Counted from the first letter of the stretch, positions 48,381-58,876 are shown. The stretch is DNA of 64,000 nt from Schistosoma mansoni (GCF_000237925.1 NW_017386033.1:992001-1056000), one strand, 5' to 3'. Notes: generated from the letters alone by a model not told the origin. Numbers and translations: made by a program.

Positions 48381-48723
48381 CGCAGGTTCATCAACCTACT
48401 ATCCTTATTACTGAAGACTTAACCTTTACCCGTTAGATTACAGGCGTCTTAGAGGTAACCTTCTTATGGCTTATGGTATCCTTAACACTTCTGGTCATCT
48501 ACTTAAACATCTACTTAAGCTTAGTCACAACTTCTGCTCCGTAAGAATTGTCAAATGCTGGAATTCGCTGCAGACTGAGCTAGTTCAAGCAACTTCCCAG
48601 GAGTCCTTTCAGAGGAAACTTGACCTATTCTTAAGGACTAAGGATAACATCTTATTATGATTTACCAATTTCTTTTTTACCTATTATTGTTAATATACCT
48701 AGGTTCCTGTCTGGAGGTACTGG

Positions 48724-48846
48724 TGATCCACTGCTACTAGACACGAAAGCCCGTTAAGCGAAAGCTTCTATTCCGCCCACAACCATTTGAACCATTTGAA
48801 CTGGAACGATGCGGGGGGTTCGATTTTTCAAGGTGGTTGCGCAAAT
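48724..48846 (+). promoter_or_regulatory. short 5' region of NDUFB5 next to LINE remnant
   Basis: Only about 120 bp separate the last recognisable outer-LINE sequence (about 48730) from the NDUFB5 start codon. An in-frame stop at 48724-48726 blocks any N-terminal extension beyond the first ATG. A small tandem word CCATTTGAA occurs twice. The core promoter was not recognised; it must lie here or inside the LINE 3' end. Confidence 0.35.
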
Positions 48847-51800
48847 ATGTATACCATTCTCCGGAATGCTGCTTTGCTCTCTTCAAAATATTCTGGACTT
48901 CAACCTGTTCGTTCGCTAATACACACTTTGATAAAACAGCATCGTTTGTATGCGGTTTTTCCCGGGAAAACCATTCCCTCACCACTTGGTTAGTACCCCT
49001 ATTATTTCTCATTTGTATCTGTTAGTTTCCACAGTAGTTTCTAGAAACGCAAGTCATGGAAGAACAATTCCTAAGAGAGTTTCAGATTACATGTCACGCG
49101 TATTTTTCGACAATGTGGTAGGCAACTTTGATCACTGTTAAATATATTTAGCACTTCTATATTATGTTGGGTCTTGTTCCTTCATTTCTACTAGTTTTTT
49201 TTGTCAACTCATTTATTGGGCCAGCAGAATTGACGGACATACCAGAGGACTATGAGCCACGTTACTGGGAATACCACAAAGTGGGTTATTTTATTCGTTT
49301 ACTCATTTTCAGCACCCTATTACGCGCTTCATTGCGAAGTACATGTGCGAACATCCTCAGAAGTTGTATGAATCTACTTTAGCGGAATTAGATGAGTTTC
49401 GATTTACTAAGGAGCTGGTGTAAGTCGTTAACTATCATTGTTCAAACAACGATGTGAATGAATACTCGTATAACCCTTGGTGTTAATTTTGAACAAGCAA
49501 ATAATATGTAGCATTACTAATCCTCAAGTATCAACTTCATCGTCCCGGTAAAACTTAAATCATCCTCCAGCTCTAACTAATTCCCTTTTTCTAAGAGTAG
49601 TGACTGGGAAAATTCGTAACTTCATTCTTCAACAACATATGTAAAGAAGTTAATATTGTTGTGGATAAAAATAGTTAGAACATTTAGACTTGTCGGGTTT
49701 ATTTCAAGAACTTTATGGAGTGGCATTCAGGAATCATTAAGGTGTTTAGAGCTTCCCTCCTTTTTGCCTAACCAATTGTTTTGTTAAAATAATTGGGATG
49801 CTAGTATTTGATCACATGTCTTGCTCACATCTGCTGGGATCACCGAGTAAGTAATAGTGAAGTTAGACGCAGGGTATTGGGGAATGATGGTAAATCAGTT
49901 GGTGAGGTTGTGAATCTTCATTGACTGAGATGGTTCGGTCATGTGTTACGTATTCCTAAACACCGATTACCGTGACGCGCAATGCTGACCGGTCATTGGG
50001 GACGACCAAACCAAAACGTAGTATCAGTCCATAAAGTCACTAGCATCTGGTCTGAGCCATTTTGGTAGATTCAGACTATTTAGTTGGGGTCCACGCGATT
50101 ATTGTAACCAATGACTTGAAACTGGGTGACATGGCTAAGAATCGAACACAATGGCGTACGTGTATACACTCTCTGTCATCCCTTAAACCATGAAATTAAA
50201 ATTAATTTATACCTTTCTTTTTTGAACTAATTGTTTTGCCCTATATTAAATCCATATATGAAGTCTTACTACCATTAAAGTAAGTGCTTCTATTAATCCG
50301 GTGTTGATCTTGTTGTGCTAACGAGGTGTGGCAACTTGGACCGATGCATATATGTGCTTGGTCCTGCATTGACTGACTGAATATTGTAGTAGCATTAACT
50401 TCGACCGGATGATTAGTCGATCGTGGTCGCTCATCTGTCCAAACCATTAATCTTAAGCGGGTATCAGACTATGGCCAGTGACATTATTGCTAATACCCAG
50501 AATATTCAGCGGAACTAGTATGACCATAAGCTGGTTATATAAAACTAGTAATCATGGATTAGAATAAGTTTACATTCCTGTCCGTCTCAATACACCTGGA
50601 AGTGCGTACTTATGCAACATGATTTCTGCGTATTAGCATTTAGGATGACTATATAAGCTCTTATCCAGTTACTCAATAGACCTTACTTTGTTTTCGATTA
50701 TCTACATCACAAAGACACCAAAGCCTGCTTAGAAGATTGAGAGCGATCCAGCCCAAATATGTCCTCCCACAACACCAGTAAAACTATGCATATATGTTTT
50801 ATATATGAGATCCCACAAATCTTACGCAAGGAATAGAAGATCTGATGTTCAGATAGTGCTAACAAGTTTGGGGCAACAACTGCATCTGATGAAATGTATA
50901 CTATTTCATCGCATATAAATCACTATTGATAAGAAAAATAGTGTCCCTGAGGCCATCTTCTGTCTGATGACACAAAAGTTATTAATCTTTGCAGTTAGCT
51001 GTCATGGCTCTTACTTTTTGTGTCTGGGTATATTTAACTGGCTTTGGCTTGGTACTGGAGACTCCAATCCAACGACGCGTAGAAAAACAAAGACTCGTGA
51101 TGTAGATTTATTTGATCACGGAAATAAATCAAAGTGATGTATACGTACACTACTTTCTGTATGATTTGTTTACATTCAGATTAACAGTCAGGTTTGTATA
51201 AATTAAACTAAGAAGTACTTAACGCTACTTAACCAATCATCTGCTTTTGCCACCCACCACTGCTCACGACAGTTACGTAGACTTATCAACCTACGTTTAA
51301 GCTGTCTCCGCTCATCATGTTCGGAGCCAGACGGGATGAGTTTCCAATCACCTATCAGTTCTTTAGACATCACTGAAATCCACTGATTTTTCCTAACCTT
51401 TTGGTTCAAGTTACTAGAAGATATCACTGCTGTTTCCACAGCTTTTTAGATATCATACCAAGCCACCTCGGGGTGGATATCACATTCAGGGTTGACTAAC
51501 TCTTTTTTAGTTGTCCCTAAAATACATTAACTTTTTCATCATTGAGTCGAATTCTAAAGAGTTTTCTTGGTGTGACTTTTCCATATCCAGTAATGCTCAA
51601 ACAAATACGTGCTCAAACTGAAGTATAATCTGTGTATAATCTTGTTCTCCAGAATGAGCGAGTCTTCTGTCGAGCCCCTTCAGTGATGGCTAGTCACAAT
51701 GTAGTCTATTTGAGTCAATCGACGAGTCAGTTGTGGAGGTCGCCACGTCAGACGATATTTTTCCTCATATTCAAAGTTGGTGTTTTTCGGAAGTAGACGG

Positions 51801-54800
51801 TTATCTGTGTATAGTTGTAGCAGACGGTCGCCGTTATCTGTTTGCTGAGCCGCAACACCGTAGAATCAGCCTAAATGCCTCTCAGTTTGGTTCATTTTAC
51901 TTGAGCATTAAAATCATTTGCCAATATTACTATATCAGAGCGTTTAGCTTTTTGAAAGAGGTTGGATAGCTCCCTATAAAATTCATCTTGAACTTCATTC
52001 GAGATGCCGTTAGCACGAGTGTAGGCAAAGACAACGAAAAAGCAACGGCATGTGCCTTTGTATTTCTGAGTTCTCACTGTCCCGTTCAGTCGGACAGCAC
52101 AAAAGCAGCCGTATATTGGAATCCAGTCTGACAGAGCCTGTTGTACTTTAAAACATACCTATACTAGCGAGGCCGTAAGAAGTAGCAATGGGTACTCTAT
52201 ATATTCGAAGGGTAAATCGTTTCGGTTCTTTATAGTGACAAGTTGAGGTCAAATGAATGACTATATTTGGACCCTGTATGCGCATTTCGGAAACATAGCA
52301 TACATCAGTGGTTGGAGATTTTAGTCTTAACTAAAAAAGCCTATTGTCCTATCTGACGCAATGTTCGAACACTGAAAGCTCCAACATGTAGTTTGGAGTG
52401 TGGTTTCAGCAGACCAACAGTAACACATCGTGAACTCGAATTATTAGCATTGGTGGCGCATGGCGATAAAGGTAAGTGGGGAGGGCTGGTTGTGAGGATG
52501 AAAGAATTGTCATGAGGTGAGGGAGGGATTCGATCACGAACAAGATTATCTCGGGTGCTGACAAAGGTATGACGGTGGTTGTCACTTCTCGGTTGCTCAC
52601 ATCGCGGAAGGATATTTCTTCTTAAGGAACCTGAAAAAGAAACTAAATAAGCGGTGATCTTGACTTAGGTGAGTGACCACAGAGCCCAAAGGACATTTGC
52701 TTGAGGCCGGTTGCGCACGACCTTTTTATGGGACGTTTTTGATGTGTTAATTCCGCTCTTCGAATGGCCTTATAATCGGAGAGAGGAATCCGTCGGGTAA
52801 GATGATGTATGACATTTTCAGGGTCGACCACTCCTAATCCCTTCCATCTGTTGTGAAAAGGCAGCATCGCCTTAGATTCTGGTTGTCCAGTAAAAACTTA
52901 CTCTTGCCACACACCTCTACAGTCAACAATGCGACTTTGCCCTCGGACTTTGAGTTGCCGCTTCTAGTCTTACCGTTCCCCAACTAACCTGCATTGGATA
53001 GTAGGACCTAAACGAACAATTGTCCCGACCAATATAGCTCGATTGAGTCATCACTATGGACAAGCTCGACCACCACGTCATGGTAGCAGCAACTGTCGTG
53101 TGTTGGAATAGTCTAGAACAAAGGTTGAGACATCCAAACCAAAACAGCATCAGTTCATGAAGTCATGTTAATAGGTACAGACTACCTGACTGGGGTCCAC
53201 GTAATTATCATAACCAATGGTTAGAGGCTTTGAATGACATGGCTCAAAATCGTTTGCAATGGAGCAGGTCCATCCATTCTTTACCTTCTCTCGAATCCTG
53301 AGATTCTGAATTCCCCAAGAATTTTACTGCACTAATTTAGATTTTCTTCTCGAATCGTATCTTCTATCCCAAATCCTTTCTATTAGCACTGATACTGTTA
53401 CTACACCTACTATTCTCGGACTTGGGCTAACAATTTCATCTCTCTGTGTTTATGCGTTATGGTAACTTGAACCTATGCACATACGTACGGGTTCTACGTT
53501 GTGAATGACTGACCGGCTGATAGTTCAATTGATTTACTGTTACCCTCTACCACTAATAAACCTTCATGGCACATTGACAGAATTTCCTCATCTTTTAATG
53601 AATTTGAGAAGCCTAAACGTAGTCTAACAGTGTGGAGAACAAACTGTCCGTATGGATTGACGCAAAAGATGATGAAGGAATGTGATCCAATTTTAACTGT
53701 CAAACTGACTAAGATATTAGCTAGAATCTGGAATATGAACGTAATCCCATCTAACTGATCTCAGTCGTTGATCGTTCCAGTTTCTAAGAAAGGGAAAAGA
53801 ATCCTCTTGTAACTATCACAGAGGATTCAGTTTGACTAGAATAAATATTAACCTCTATGACCATCAGACGCCTAGCTAGGGTCTACAAAGAGTGGATCCG
53901 GGAAAACGAGGGTGGTTTGAGACCTGGACGCGGTTGTATTAACCCAATATTCACTCTTCTTCAGGTTTTAGAAAAGTAGATATGCTGACTTTAGAATATA
54001 GTTGGACTTCTTAACGTGTAGACAGGATGTCTCTTTGTTGTTTGGGATGCGTTTCTCCCCATCCAAATGTAAATTGTTACTCCAGGACTGGCCTGCGTCA
54101 ACACCCGAACTAAGGATAGGGAGTGAAGTAGTCGAACGCGTCGACAACTTCACTTATCTTGGAAGTCTGATCAGCCCTAATGGGTTGGTGTCTGACGAAA
54201 TCTCTGCACGGATTCAAAAAGCTCGTTTGGCTTTTGCCAACTTACGTCACCTATGGCGTAGACGAGATATCCGTCTATCAATTAAGGGACGAGTATACTG
54301 CGCAGCAGTTCGTTCTGTTCTACTTTACGGCTGTGAAACATGGCCATTAAGAGTAGAAGATACTCGTAGGTTACTAGTATTTGACCACAGATGCCTTAGA
54401 AATATTGCTCGCATCTGCTGGGATAACCGGGTAAGTAATAGTGAGGTTAGACACAGGGTATTAGGGAACGATGGTAAATCAGTTGATGAGGTGATGAATC
54501 TTCATCGACTGAGATGGTTGGGCCATGTGTTACGTATGCCTGAACACCGATTACCACGACGCGCTATGATGACTAGTATTGGGGACGGTTGGAAGAGAGT
54601 TAGGGGCGGCCAAACCAAAACATGGCATCAGTGCTTGAAGTCACTAACTTCTAGTCTGAGCCATGTTGGCAAATGCAGACTACCTGGTTGGGGTCCGCGT
54701 GACTATCGTAACCAATGGTTGGAGACTCTGTGTGACATGGCTCAGAATCGATCACAATGGCGTAGGTGTATACACTCTTTATCTTCCCTTAAACCTTGAG

Positions 54801-57800
54801 ACTAAAATTGCTTCATATCTCCCTTCCTATACTATATCCTTATATACAACCTATAATTTATATACTACTACCAACACTAAATTAACTACTATTAATCCGG
54901 TGTTGATCTTGTTGTGCTAACGAGGTATGGCAACTTGGACCGATGCATATATGTGCCTGGTCCTACGTTGTAGCTGACTGACTGACTGATGTCTCTTTGT
55001 GTTTAAGTTTTTATTGAATTTTTTCGACTTTGGTTTTGGTTGACCGTTGTTTTGAGTTCTATATGTTCTTCAACTGTGGGAATACCGCCCTTGCCTTCAC
55101 ATCCGCATCAGGTCCTCATGTTCATCGACGATGATACCCAGATTTGTGAATGTTTCCACATCTTCCAGAATTTCCCCAAATGTGACTGTTGGTGTCCTCT
55201 GTGTTGTATTTGAGGATCTTGGTTTTTCCCTTGTGTATGTTAAGGCCTACCGATGCACAGGCTGCTACTACACTGACTGTCTTCACCAGTATTTGTTGGT
55301 TTGTATGTGGTTGAAGAGCTAAATCATCTGTGTCTTGATGAGTTTTCCGTCCTTTTAATCTGTTGGTGATTGTTCTTCCTCCCAAACCTGAATAGAACGT
55401 GGAGCATGTCTGTAATCACTTCTATATCTGACTTCATCGTCTCAGCTTGTCTGTTGTCAAGCCCTGCTGCTTTCCCATACCTGATTTGTCTGATGGCCAT
55501 CCTGATATCTTCGATCGTTAGTGGAGTGACAGGTTTAGGAAGGTTTGTGTATACTGCTTCAACGTCCGGTGAGTTCAGTGTGTCTGGTCTATTCAAGAGT
55601 TCTCCAAAGTGTTCCACTCACCTGTTCCTCTGTTTTTGTATATCAGTGATTGGCTCTCCTACTTTGTTCTGGGATACCGTTCATTGTGACCCCCTACTTC
55701 TTTAAATTCACCTGGTATTGTTTGTTTGAATCTTCCCATTGATGTTTAGGACCGCAATTGATCAGTCTCTTATTGGCATGTGTGCATACTGTGCGTATTG
55801 CCTCGATATAGCCTTAATTCACAAGCATTATAATAGTGGCTAGCAGCGGAATCCAGGACGCGCGTTTCGTCCTATTTGGGACTCATCATCTGGATGTACC
55901 TGCATCTCAGAGTTGATGTTCACTCGAAGACCTTTCGATTCAAACGCCGTCGCGTTATCCACTCAGTTACCGAGTCCTGATAGCCACTTGTTTGTGCAAT
56001 GGGGTGAAGTTTAAACTCACTTGGTACCCCTACCTCTTCGTTTTAAAGGTTGCTTCGATGATCTTAGATCCATGAAATTGCCATCCCATAAGTGCTTTGT
56101 GCACTTTCCCCAAATTCATATTGTGGTGTGGTCTACTTATATCTATATAAGTAGTATATGGTGTTGGTCAGACATAGAATGTATTTTGCCAGAAGACCGA
56201 TGTGCAAAGAACTGAAATGAAGCGCAATCGTTTGGAAAATGCATGAGCAATGAAATTAGAGAAGAAACAGAGAAGATTGAAACAATTGGTTGTTAATTTG
56301 CAAATTGACTGTTCATTGTTTGGTTATCAGAATTTACTGAGATAGTCTGTAATTTTTGCTTAAATACATTCGATTGTCCCCAACCGTTGTTTTGTTCACT
56401 ACATTTGGTGTCGCTGCCAACCAGAAGGAGGAAGGGTGCTGTTCTGCGGACGCCGCTGCGGGTCTGGAGTGGAGGTGCTAGTTGGGGCAGTCTGGTGAGG
56501 AGAGGTGGCGTCGAGTGGAGTGTTCTGGCGGGGCGGCGTTGGCTGTAGCGGGTGCTGTCGACGGAGAGGAGCAGTGGGACGTGCGGCTGCTGGGCGGACA
56601 TCGGATGTAGATGGCTCAGCAGGCCGGTGGAGTACGGGTGTTGAACGTCCCAGGTGCCGGGTGGATGCGGATGTTGGTGCCCCGGCAGGTCGACGGAGCT
56701 ATGGAGGTCAGCGCGCCGCAGACTCGACATTCTGACGGAGAGTTTGGCACAGACTGCAGTGAAAGAAGATAGTGGCGTGGCGAGCAGAACCACCGCATGG
56801 TCGAATGCTTTAAAGGGGGGATGAGTGTGGTGTGGTCTACTTATATCTATATAAGTAGTATATGGTGTTGGTCAGACATAGAATGTATTTTGCCAGAAGA
56901 CCGATGTGCAAAGAACTGAAATGAAGCGCAATCGTTTGGAAAATGCATGAGCAATGAAATTAGAGAAGAAACAGAGAAGATTGAAACAATTGGTTGTTAA
57001 TTTGCAAATTGACTGTTCATTGTTTGGTTATCAGAATTTACTGAGATAGTCTGTAATTTTTGCTTAAATACATTCGATTGTCCCCAACCAGTGTTCTGTT
57101 CACAACAATATCACTCCATGATGCCTTTATACTGGGCGTTAAACATATCAGGCTTAGTGTTCTGATTTCCTATCAAGATGTTCAGTTCCCTTCCTCGACA
57201 GTTTTCTACGATGGAATTCAGCCTCACAAAGCCGATCTCCAACACCTGCGCTGCTAACATTAGTGTGTGCACAACATTGGATACCGTTCATTGTGACCCC
57301 CTACTTCTTTGTTTTGAAGATTGATTCGATGATCTTAGATCCATGAAATTGCCATCCCATAAGTGCTTTGTGCACTTCTTTGAAGAGCAGCAATGCAACT
57401 CCTCGTGTGTGTGAAGCATTTTCTACTTCATGATCAGAACACAACAGCACCTACTCTGAAGCTGATCTTTCTGTCAAGCTTGCGCTCAATGGGTTCCACT
57501 TTTCCGAGCACCACTAGGTTGTAGTTTTTAATTTGCTCATCTATTTGACTGGTCCTCCCTGTCTTACACACAGTACAAGCATCCCATGTACCTATGCTGG
57601 TTGTTGATTTGGTTGCTAGAATGGACATCAGCTCCATGATTTTTGAAGAATCTCGGATGTCACAACGCAGCGTCATAATTCTTCTATATGAAGACCCAGG
57701 AGAGATTTTAAATGGTGTAAATGTTTTTTTTAATGATTGACGTTGTTTTTAGAAAACTTCAGGTGTTTAAATGAAGGTTCCAAACCGTTTTATTCTTGAA

Positions 57801-58196
57801 CTACATTTCCCCTGTCAAATGTTTCTCAACCATTACCGCTATAATTTCTGATTCATCACTTTTCATTTCTTTTTTGACTTCCTGTCACTTCAGCAATAGG
57901 AAGTAGCGAATTGAATCAATAGGCATTTGCGCTAGATTGTATCCTATTTGTTCGTGTAATACTTCAAGAAATTTTTTTTCAAACTAGTAATATCTGTAGT
58001 CCAGTCCGATAAAGCTATTTCTCTTTTTCATGTCCACCTTTTTCTTAGTGATGAAGAAAGATGGTTTCGTAAATCTCAACTTGAAAAGGGCGACTTTCGT
58101 GGTTGGTATTTTATCCCAGTTAATCCAACTGGCGTGAATAGCTCATTTGAAAGACTCACAAAAGATCAAGAGGCTGGTCAACTAGTTAGTCGTTGA
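48847..58196 (+). CDS. NDUFB5: NADH dehydrogenase 1 beta subcomplex subunit 5, complete
   Basis: Five exons: 48847-48988, 49026-49117, 49152-49280, 49313-49419 and 58049-58196 (618 nt, 205 residues; human precursor 189). All introns are GT-AG with matching phases: 37, 34, 32 and 8,629 bp. The N-terminus (MYTILRNAALLSSKYSGLQ) resembles a mitochondrial targeting peptide. HFYIMLGLVPSFLLVFFVNS is the single membrane segment. FIGPAELTDIPEDYEP and YWEYHK|HPITRFIAKYM match human FIGQAELAEIPEGY and HWEYYKHPISRWIAR. The last exon, EKGDFRGWYFIPVNP, fits the conserved RGDGPWYYYE end. The protein is an accessory subunit of respiratory complex I in the inner mitochondrial membrane. The last intron holds family-B and family-C LINEs, SMalpha and a TRIM-like element. 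The start is the first in-frame ATG after a stop. Confidence 0.92.
49420..49810 (+). other. start of the NDUFB5 last intron, no element seen
   Basis: Follows the GT|GTAAGT donor. AT-rich and without recognisable repeats. Confidence 0.5.
49815..50390 (+). mobile_element. family-B LINE, 3' fragment
   Basis: Starts in the RT C-terminal zone (CTGCTGGGATCACCGAGTAA, compare 54418) and runs to the family 3' end (CTATTAATCCGGTGTTGATC, then a TGAC-type tail). 5'-truncated and frame-broken. Inside the NDUFB5 intron in sense orientation. Confidence 0.85.
50391..51185. other. intronic sequence without recognised feature
   Basis: AT-rich. Some words near 50730-50860 resemble repeat sequence, but no family could be assigned. 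Confidence 0.4.
51190..53110 (-). mobile_element. family-B LINE, 5' half, inverted
   Basis: Read on the minus strand from 53110: leader, then the endonuclease start (VGAFNVRTLRQIGQ near 52370, DEFYRELSNLFQKAKRSDIV at about 51930-51990), then the linker (QWISVMSKELIGDWKLIPSG, REQWWVAKA at 51203-51439). It ends where the RT would begin. The reading frame is broken repeatedly. Together with the plus-strand copies at 53.1-55.0 kb it makes an inverted pair. Confidence 0.75.
53120..53520 (+). mobile_element. family-B LINE, 3'-terminal fragment
   Basis: Carries the last coding part (ATGGTTAGAGGCTTTGAATG region, MAQNRLQW-like) and the 3' UTR ending in GAATGACTGACCGGCTG, the degenerate TGAC tail. Confidence 0.75.
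53700..54985 (+). mobile_element. family-B LINE, RT region with internal deletion
   Basis: Begins in the RT fingers (LTKILARIWNMNVIPSN, GLRPGRGCINPIFTL). It then skips the RT palm between about 53980 and 54030, and continues at FGMRFSPSKCKLLLQDW to a complete C-terminus and 3' UTR with (TGAC)n tail. The RT A, B and C boxes are gone, so it cannot encode an active enzyme. Confidence 0.85.
54002..54799 (+). pseudogene. family-B ORF C-terminal region
   Basis: 265 codons open after the RT deletion: VVERVDNFTYLGSLISPNGL, EISARIQKARLAFANLRHLW, LLYGCETWPLR, LRWLGHVLRMPEHRLPRRAM and a final MAQNRSQWRRCIHSLSSLKP. This is the fullest family-B C-terminus in the window and shows what the other copies lack. 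Confidence 0.8.
55010..55701 (-). mobile_element. family-C LINE, inverted, 3'-truncated and deleted
   Basis: The minus strand gives the RT and C-terminal zone (NRPDTLNSPDVEAVYTNLP, GKAAGLDNRQAETMKSD, HIHKGKTKI-type words). At about 55660 it jumps to the endonuclease segment (GGATACCGTTCATTGTGACC). It is interrupted at 55702 by an SMalpha insertion and continues at 56027-56111. Confidence 0.75.
55702..56026 (-). mobile_element. SMalpha retroposon, near-complete, with target duplication
   Basis: Flanked by CCCCTACTTCT (55691-55701) and CCCCTACCTCT (56027-56037), an 11-bp near-perfect target duplication inside a family-C LINE. On the minus strand it has a tRNA-like head (GGTAACTGAGTGGATAACGC, TTCGAGTG), the hammerhead module, GGATTCCGCTGCTAGCC, and a 3' part with AAACATCAATGGGAAGATTC. 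Confidence 0.8.
55846..55910 (-). ncRNA. hammerhead ribozyme of SMalpha, one core base changed
   Basis: On the minus strand it reads ATCCAG, then ATGATGAG, TCCCAAATAGGA, CGAAAC, GCGCGTC and CTGGAT. Stem I (ATCCAG/CTGGAT) and stem II (TCC-CAAAT-AGGA) match the well-studied Schistosoma mansoni ribozyme, as do GAAAC and the GTC cleavage triplet. The first core base is A where the active form has C (CUGAUGAG), which should disrupt the C3-G8 pair and cleavage. Confidence 0.85.
56027..56119 (-). mobile_element. family-C endonuclease segment, first of two copies
   Basis: TCGATGATCTTAGATCCATG and CATCCCATAAGTGCTTTGTG recur at 57318-57381. This copy continues the LINE cut by SMalpha and ends at the TRIM-like element. 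Confidence 0.65.
56124..57107 (+). mobile_element. TRIM-like miniature LTR element, looks whole
   Basis: Two direct repeats, 56124-56403 (280 bp) and 56826-57107 (282 bp), nearly identical, each TGTGGTG...ACA. The 4-bp word ATAT flanks the element (56120-56123 and 57108-57111), as a target duplication. The 422-bp interior starts TTTGGTGTCGCTGCC, a primer-binding-site-like position, and ends with a purine tract AAAGGGGGGATGAG. It codes for no gag or pol and is strikingly GC-rich compared with the LTRs and flanks. A non-autonomous element that must have used enzymes from elsewhere. Few LTR differences suggest a fairly recent insertion. Confidence 0.85.
57108..57700 (-). mobile_element. family-C LINE endonuclease region, second copy
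   Basis: The minus strand reads the endonuclease from its start (IGTWDACTVCKTGRTSQIDE, NYNLVVLGKVEPIE near 57434-57676) to a DLNAKV-equivalent region near 57110-57240. 57278-57381 repeats sequence found at 55663-55701 plus 56027-56111. Diverged from the other family-C copies. Confidence 0.7.
57701..58048 (+). other. 3' end of the NDUFB5 last intron
   Basis: T-rich sequence leading to the acceptor TTTTTCTTAG at 58039-58048. No element seen. Confidence 0.6.
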
Positions 58197-58302
58197 TTAT
58201 AAAACTCATTTGAGAATAATACTTTGTATTATCTTTCATCTAAGTGCAGTTTATTTTAATCCTAAATCAAATGTTATGAAAAACTTCTGTTATTCATTCA
58301 TT

Positions 58303-58308
58303 AATAAA
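58303..58308 (+). terminator. polyadenylation signal of NDUFB5
   Basis: AATAAA 107 nt after the NDUFB5 stop codon; the first canonical hexamer downstream. Confidence 0.6.
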
Positions 58309-58876
58309 AAATTTAATGTATTTACATGTTTTTGACAATTCTTAATATCAAGTTCAGACTAGATAACTAAACTTTGATCGAAGAGGTTTATATTGTCGCC
58401 GAGACTTCAGAGAATCATTTCGTGTTATAATAGTCCAACTATTGGTCTGAGTTTTGTCTTTCAGATATATATTAAAACAGGATAATCTCATCTTCATAAA
58501 AATTACTTTCAGTTGGTGATCATTTTGACACTAAAGAAAGTGGTAAACGCACTTCAACGAGTCATAACCAACTTGGAGCCTGACACAGACTGGTTATGGT
58601 TCTATAAGAAATATGTATTTAAAAAGTGTATATATGCCACTGTGTTTTAGTGACTACACGAAGTAGAATAAACACTAAGATGGGCACGTCGATTATATTA
58701 ACTATTGGTAAGATGTTTCTTTTTTTATTGGGTAATGCATAGTTTCAAATTGAAGTACACGCTTTCAGTTTATAGGTATTTACCACCAATTGAAAATCAG
58801 TTCACACACAACTAATATTCTATTTGTAGTAAAAACCATCTTGATGTTTACTAGAATCTCTCGTATAAACTAAAGC
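58309..58876. other. AT-rich spacer after NDUFB5
   Basis: No open frame or named repeat. Confidence 0.5.

Larger units (their letters stand above)
44110..48416 (+). mobile_element. intact CR1-like LINE inserted in the outer LINE
   Basis: 4,307 bp. The target word ACTT occurs at 44106-44109 and 48417-48420, and removing the insert restores the outer RT frame, so the ends are exact. A 255-bp 5' leader is followed by ORF1 and ORF2, both open, with a 61-nt overlap, then a very short 3' UTR of about 36 nt. It looks full-length and coding-competent. Confidence 0.9.
40618..48730 (+). mobile_element. decayed outer CR1-like LINE, split by an inner LINE
   Basis: Two pieces, 40618-44109 and 48421-about 48730, join in frame when 44110-48420 is taken out: ...EERLQSL then NLYPLDYRRLRGNLLMAY. 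It has an ORF1 with a PHD finger, an AP-endonuclease and an RT. It is diverged from the inner LINE but of the same layout. Frame breaks occur in ORF1 (41371), the endonuclease (42306, 42420), between the endonuclease and RT, where part of the RT fingers is missing (42977-43330), and at 43693. Inactive, and older than the inner copy. Confidence 0.85.

Noticed and set aside
56293-56793. 166-codon antisense ORF in the TRIM-like element
   Set aside because: Open because of the GC-rich core; proline- and serine-biased with no domain, and it runs into the LTR.
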